Source: Campylobacterales bacterium (GTDB lineage: Bacteria > Campylobacterota > Campylobacteria > Campylobacterales > Sulfurimonadaceae). Taken from it: 64,000 nt of DNA. Positions within the stretch are counted from its first letter, which is position 1; each line of letters opens with the position of its first letter. Both the position numbers and the translations under genes were made by a program. The notes under the pieces are model-generated. The model saw nothing but the letters and a program-made list of their open reading frames with translations, made no database searches and was not told the origin of the DNA. Positions 60,041 to 64,000 of this stretch are shown here, piece after piece. The stretch spans positions 124,001-188,000 of the forward strand of contig JAPLGM010000012.1 of assembly GCA_026390165.1 (NCBI GenBank), given 5' to 3'.

Positions 60041-62168
60041 TATCGCGGTGTGTCAAATCGATGGAAAGAATCTAAAAATCGCCCTTGTAGGACAACCCAA
60101 CGTCGGTAAAAGTATGCTCATCAACTCCGTCAGTAATGCGCGCCTTCATGTTGGAAATTTCACAGGGGTGACGGTCGAAAAGAGTGAAGTGCTGTTCGAA
60201 TATGGCGGATACCATTTTACCGTTGTTGATTTACCAGGAACCTACGCTTTTACCGATTACTCGATCGAAGAGAGGGTAACTCACGAGTTTTTAACGAACG
60301 AAAAATATGATCTGATTATCAACGTCCTCGACTCTACCAATATGATAAAAAATCTTCAACTCACAGCAGAATTGATGACAATGAGTAAAAAGCTCGTCGT
60401 GGCACTCAATATGTCTGATGAGGCAGACAAAGAGGGGATAGAGATCAATGCCCCTTATTTGTCACAACTTTTGGGTATACCGTGCGTACGTGTCTCTGCG
60501 GCGGCGAAAACAGGTTTGGATGAGCTAATGGGTGCGGTGATTCGTGTCCATGAAGCACCCTATCAGGAGCAGAAACTTATTTTTAGCGAAGCGGTCGAAG
60601 AGGAGATCGGGATCATAGCCGATTATCTCAATCGGCACCGTTTTAAAGCAACTATCTCTAATCGTAATATTGCGATTAATTTGCTTCAACAAGAGAAAAA
60701 GACCTATCAGATTCTTCATAACAACCCCATCTGGACAGAGCTTCAGCCGATGCTTATCGAAGCGGATCACCATATCGCCTTGCATCATGACAGCGAAGAT
60801 GTCAAAGAGATTTTTGCCGAAGAGTATTTTTCGTTCAATCGAGGGGTTATTACCGAAGCGGTCAAAGTAAGATCCAAAGGAGCTGAGCAAAAAACAACGA
60901 CCGAGAAGATTGATGCTGTCCTTATCCACCCTGTTTTTGGAATCCCCATTTTTCTCTTTTTTATGTGGTCACTCTTTCAGCTTACCTTTGAGATTGGCTC
61001 TATCCCTATGGAGTGGATTAACGCTTTTTTCGGCTGGTTTGGGGGGGTGATAGGCTCTACGATAGGCAATGATGAGATACGTTCCTTGGTGGTGGATGGG
61101 GTGATTGCAGGGGTGGGAGCCGTTGTCCTCTTCGTCCCCAATATTGTCATTTTATTTGTGGGGATAGCACTGCTTGAATCGACGGGGTATATGTCCCGCG
61201 TCGCCTTTTTATTGGACGGTTTCTTTCACAAATTCGGGCTTCACGGGCAATCGTTTATCCCCCTTGTTACGGGGTTTGGGTGTTCTATCCCTGCCTATAT
61301 GTCAGCGCGTATTCTTAAAAATGATCGTGACCGCTTATTGACCCTTTTTATTATCGGGTTTATGAGCTGTGGGGCACGTTTGCCTGTTTATGTCCTCTTT
61401 ACGGGGGCATTTTTCGGTTCGGAGATGGCAGGGAATGCCCTTTTTGGCATCTATATTTTGGGGGCGATGATTGGTTTGGTAGCGGCAAAAGTGTTGAAAA
61501 TGACGGCGTTCAAAGGTTTGGATGAGCCATTTGTTATGGAGATGCCCAAATACCGTCTCCCCTCACTGAAGCTGGTTTGGCATACCGTGGTGACCAAAAC
61601 AATACTGTACCTTCAAAAAGCGGGGACATTTATCGCAGCTGCATCACTGTTGGTCTGGTTTTTGAGTACCTATCCCAAAGATGCCCATCTCACGCAAAGT
61701 TATACCGCAAAAATAGAGGCGGCAACATCACCCAAAGAAGTAAAAAGTTTGGAAAATAAACTCGCCGAAGAACAGCTCTCCCAAAGCTTCATCGGGATGA
61801 TCGGTCATACTATCGAACCTATTTTTCAACCCCTTGGATTTGATTGGAAAATGGCAGTAGCCTTGCAGGCAGGACTGGCAGCCAAAGAGGTCGTTGTTTC
61901 GACATTAGGAGTTCTCTATTCCCTCGGTAGTGATGCAAATGCACAGGATAGCTCATTGGCACATGTCATTCATGACCAAATCCCTCTCCCCTCAGCGGTT
62001 GCATTTATCGTCGTCATTATGACGTACTTGCCGTGTTTGGCAGCATCGGTTGTTTTTACCCGTGAAGCAGGGGGGATTAAGTATTTCGGCTATTTGTTTG
62101 TGTTGACAACGATTGTGGCGTACTCTCTTGCGTACGTGGCGTATCATTTAACGGTGTGGATAAGTTAG
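60030..62168 (+). CDS. feoB: Ferrous iron transporter FeoB
   Basis: A 712-residue membrane protein importing Fe2+. The N-terminal GTPase has G-Q-P-N-V-G-K-S (G1, about residues 21-28), D-L-P-G-T-Y (G3) and L-N-M-S-D (G4). A helical GDI-like region and two Gate repeats with cysteines (G-F-G-C-S-I-P-A, M-S-C-G-A-R-L-P-V-Y) follow. It starts with ATG at 60030 inside feoA. Confidence 0.96.
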   Translation: MSDNIAVCQIDGKNLKIALVGQPNVGKSMLINSVSNARLHVGNFTGVTVEKSEVLFEYGGYHFTVVDLPGTYAFTDYSIEERVTHEFLTNEKYDLIINVLDSTNMIKNLQLTAELMTMSKKLVVALNMSDEADKEGIEINAPYLSQLLGIPCVRVSAAAKTGLDELMGAVIRVHEAPYQEQKLIFSEAVEEEIGIIADYLNRHRFKATISNRNIAINLLQQEKKTYQILHNNPIWTELQPMLIEADHHIALHHDSEDVKEIFAEEYFSFNRGVITEAVKVRSKGAEQKTTTEKIDAVLIHPVFGIPIFLFFMWSLFQLTFEIGSIPMEWINAFFGWFGGVIGSTIGNDEIRSLVVDGVIAGVGAVVLFVPNIVILFVGIALLESTGYMSRVAFLLDGFFHKFGLHGQSFIPLVTGFGCSIPAYMSARILKNDRDRLLTLFIIGFMSCGARLPVYVLFTGAFFGSEMAGNALFGIYILGAMIGLVAAKVLKMTAFKGLDEPFVMEMPKYRLPSLKLVWHTVVTKTILYLQKAGTFIAAASLLVWFLSTYPKDAHLTQSYTAKIEAATSPKEVKSLENKLAEEQLSQSFIGMIGHTIEPIFQPLGFDWKMAVALQAGLAAKEVVVSTLGVLYSLGSDANAQDSSLAHVIHDQIPLPSAVAFIVVIMTYLPCLAASVVFTREAGGIKYFGYLFVLTTIVAYSLAYVAYHLTVWIS

Positions 62169-62203
62169 TTAAGTGTTTACCCTCTGTCGGTTACAATACC
62201 GCT

Positions 62204-62866
62204 ATGAATAAAATATTAATGATAGAAGATGATCTTGAGCTCGCCGAGATACTGACCGAATTTTTAGAGCAGTTTGATTTTCAAGTGACGACAGAAGATG
62301 ATCCGTTCAAGGCGTTGAGTATTTTGAAATTGGAAAAATTTGATGCGGTCATTTTGGATTTGACTTTACCGGGGATGGATGGGCTAGAGGTGTGTGCCGC
62401 AATTCGTGCACGTCAAAATATCCCTATTATTATCTCTTCTGCCCGTTCGGATGTGACCGACAAGGTGAAAGCGCTTGAATTGGGTGCCGATGATTATCTC
62501 CCTAAACCCTACGATCCGAGAGAACTTGAAGCCCGTATCCATTCCGTATTGCGTCGTTATGATGCGGTATCACAAGCGGCGGCAGAGTCGATGAGCGATT
62601 TTAAGCTCAACGAGTCAGCAATGCAGATTAGCTACAAGGGGAGAGCACTGGAATTTACCAATGCCGAATACGGTATTTTGGCACACATGATCAAAAAGCA
62701 AGGGTTGGTCGTATCGCGCGAGGATTTGATCCATAATGTTGCGGCCATTAACGAAGATTCTTCCAACAAGAGTATTGATGTCATGATGGGACGGATTCGT
62801 AACAAGCTGGGGGATAAAACATTAATTGAATCAATCCGTGGTATTGGATATAAACTTTTAAAATAA
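62204..62866 (+). CDS. OmpR-family response regulator (ArsR/HP0166 type)
   Basis: A 220-residue regulator: I-E-D-D-L-E-L near the start, phospho-aspartate in V-I-L-D-L-T-L-P-G-M-D-G, K in L-P-K-P-Y-D, and a winged-helix domain ending S-I-R-G-I-G-Y-K-L. It resembles the acid-response regulator of Helicobacter. I start at the ATG at 62204; the frame is open back into the feoB end. It shares one base with the kinase gene. Confidence 0.9.
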   Translation: MNKILMIEDDLELAEILTEFLEQFDFQVTTEDDPFKALSILKLEKFDAVILDLTLPGMDGLEVCAAIRARQNIPIIISSARSDVTDKVKALELGADDYLPKPYDPRELEARIHSVLRRYDAVSQAAAESMSDFKLNESAMQISYKGRALEFTNAEYGILAHMIKKQGLVVSREDLIHNVAAINEDSSNKSIDVMMGRIRNKLGDKTLIESIRGIGYKLLK

Positions 62867-64000
62867 TGATAAAACGAAACGGTGTTTTTTTAACGGTACT
62901 TTTTGCTTTTATCGTTACCGTTTCGAGTGTGAGTTATACGTTTTTTAAACTTTATCAGAGCAATAGTGCCAAGCATACGGATAACCTTTTTAATAAATAT
63001 TCCCTTATTTCCCAAATTTATCACACTTTCTTACTCAAACAAATTTCACTCACTATTTTGGAAGCCAATTTAGCCGTTTACGATCTTTATGTTATTAATG
63101 ATGAATCCCAATTTCAGTCGATTACTCAGCATGCGACGTTATTAAAAGAAGAGGGTTCGCCTGCGGTAAAAATGGCGGAGTATATCTCTTTTGAAGCACC
63201 CTATCAGAATTTTGTTGACAGTCAAATTGATGCAAGAATGCTTGAATACAAGGATAACATTTATTTTTGGATTGAATCCGATCACAATTCACTCCTCTTG
63301 GTGGATCGGAAGATACGACCCTATATTCCCGGGACATTGATCTACTCCTACGCAACCGTATTGATTATTTTAGTCCTCTCTTTTGGATTGATTGTTTACA
63401 AGCTAGCACCATTGCGTCGTCTTCGTCGTCAAATTGCCCGTTTCGGTGAGGGGGATATGAGTGTAAGTTTTTGTATCAAGGGAACGGATGAAATTGCTCT
63501 GATCGCTAATGAAATGGAGACGGCACAAAATAAAATTCGCTCATTGATCGAATCGCGAACCCTTTTTTTACGGAACATTATGCATGAGCTTAAAACCCCC
63601 ATTGTTAAAGGGCGGATTGTTACAACAATGATTGACGATGAGAAGCAACGAAGACGATTTGAAGGAATTTTTGTCCGCTTAGAAAATCTCATCGGAGAGT
63701 TCGCCCTGATCGAGGAGATCAGTTCTGGCAATCAGTATTTAGAGAAAAAAGAGTACCGCCTTGTTGATATTATTGACGGAGCAATTGACAGTGCTATGGT
63801 TGAATACGATTGGGTAGAGAGTCATATTGATGCATCGGTAAAAATCGAAGCAGATTATAGACTTTTTGTGACAGCGGTTAAAAATATGATTGATAATGCT
63901 ATCAAATATTCTCCTGAAAAAAAGATGTCCATTACGATGGAAAAAAATGAAATTATTTTTAGCAATATAGGGGAACCACTCAAAAAACCACTCTACTATT
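62866..64000 (+). CDS. Sensor histidine kinase (ArsS type), cut by window end
   Basis: The first 378 codons of a membrane kinase that continues beyond the window. A helix at residues 8-25 and another at about 160-180 enclose a periplasmic domain. A HAMP-like part follows (P-L-R-R-L-R-R-Q-I), then R-N-I-M-H-E-L-K-T-P-I-V-K-G-R as H-box and M-I-D-N-A-I-K-Y-S as N-box. The ATG overlaps the regulator stop (TAATG). Order and motifs match the ArsRS system of Campylobacterota; pH or iron sensing is inferred. Confidence 0.9.
   Translation, partial: MIKRNGVFLTVLFAFIVTVSSVSYTFFKLYQSNSAKHTDNLFNKYSLISQIYHTFLLKQISLTILEANLAVYDLYVINDESQFQSITQHATLLKEEGSPAVKMAEYISFEAPYQNFVDSQIDARMLEYKDNIYFWIESDHNSLLLVDRKIRPYIPGTLIYSYATVLIILVLSFGLIVYKLAPLRRLRRQIARFGEGDMSVSFCIKGTDEIALIANEMETAQNKIRSLIESRTLFLRNIMHELKTPIVKGRIVTTMIDDEKQRRRFEGIFVRLENLIGEFALIEEISSGNQYLEKKEYRLVDIIDGAIDSAMVEYDWVESHIDASVKIEADYRLFVTAVKNMIDNAIKYSPEKKMSITMEKNEIIFSNIGEPLKKPLYY

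Overview
The window looks like a chromosomal segment of a Campylobacterota (Epsilonproteobacteria) bacterium. A chemolithotroph of the Sulfuricurvum/Sulfurimonas group is my inference. The basis is gene content and protein character: a compact Mfd, an Lnt of about 400 residues, a MagIII-type 3-methyladenine glycosylase, an ArsR/ArsS-type two-component pair, a split-type biotin carboxylase, dense operons with overlapping genes, and moderate GC with frequent GTG and TTG starts. No rRNA or tRNA gene, CRISPR array, integrase or transposase was seen.

Layout. 1-5,000 is housekeeping: the trmD 3' end and rplS, facing an operon of uvrD-truB-csrA-ispE-smpB. 5,000-9,100 carries metal and stress genes: a CDF zinc exporter, a periplasmic rhodanese, a 45-residue ORF coupled to an ArsB arsenite pump, and a LysR regulator. 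9,100-16,840 holds cysK-pabC with an SspB-like gene, a biotin carboxylase, lnt, and yajC-secD-secF. 16,840-21,420 is an accessory island: mazEF, an HNH-type protein, an AT-rich PD-(D/E)XK-like protein and a DUF1016 nuclease. 21,430-33,300 has leuS-lptE-GGDEF-folC, a small insert (Uma2 and DUF4145), mfd, a CZB-domain protein and rlmC. 33,300-39,430 has a two-component pair, a YgjP-like protease, a DnaJ/TerB protein, ymdB, magIII and a RelE-type toxin module. 39,430-46,000 has ywbE, a cold-shock gene with a long leader, an ADP-ribosylglycohydrolase, an OvoA-type methyltransferase, dnaX, murI and rho. 46,000-51,600 is a second mosaic: a SUMF1-domain protein, a GNAT module with no normal start codon, ychJ, rmuC, hipA-hipB and another RelE pair. 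51,600-64,000 has pssA, a six-gene metal-efflux and sensing operon (tolC-czcB-czcA-DUF3240-regulator-kinase), feoAB behind a Fur-like box, and an ArsRS-type pair cut by the window end.

The most unusual signal lies at 17.7-20.1 kb. Three intergenic sites share the start TAAC-AAA(A/T)C(A/C)(G/T)AG. Two of them are complete, with a stem-loop between symmetric 9-nt spacers and an ending of AACCGTTAG. They follow the HNH gene and the PD-(D/E)XK-like gene, in the way attC sites follow integron gene cassettes. A pair of 30-bp inverted repeats (27/30 identical) bounds the same block, and a REPIN-like palindrome pair sits inside one site. No integrase is in view, so this would be an orphan cassette cluster or a related, undescribed mobile unit carrying nuclease-family genes.

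Other notable points are a GNAT gene reachable only by AUU initiation or a +1 slip at UUU-UAA, a candidate SspB-type ClpXP adaptor, a free-standing OvoA methyltransferase domain, and five gene junctions with exactly 11-bp overlaps. All functional calls are from reading the sequence against remembered family features. No database search was run.
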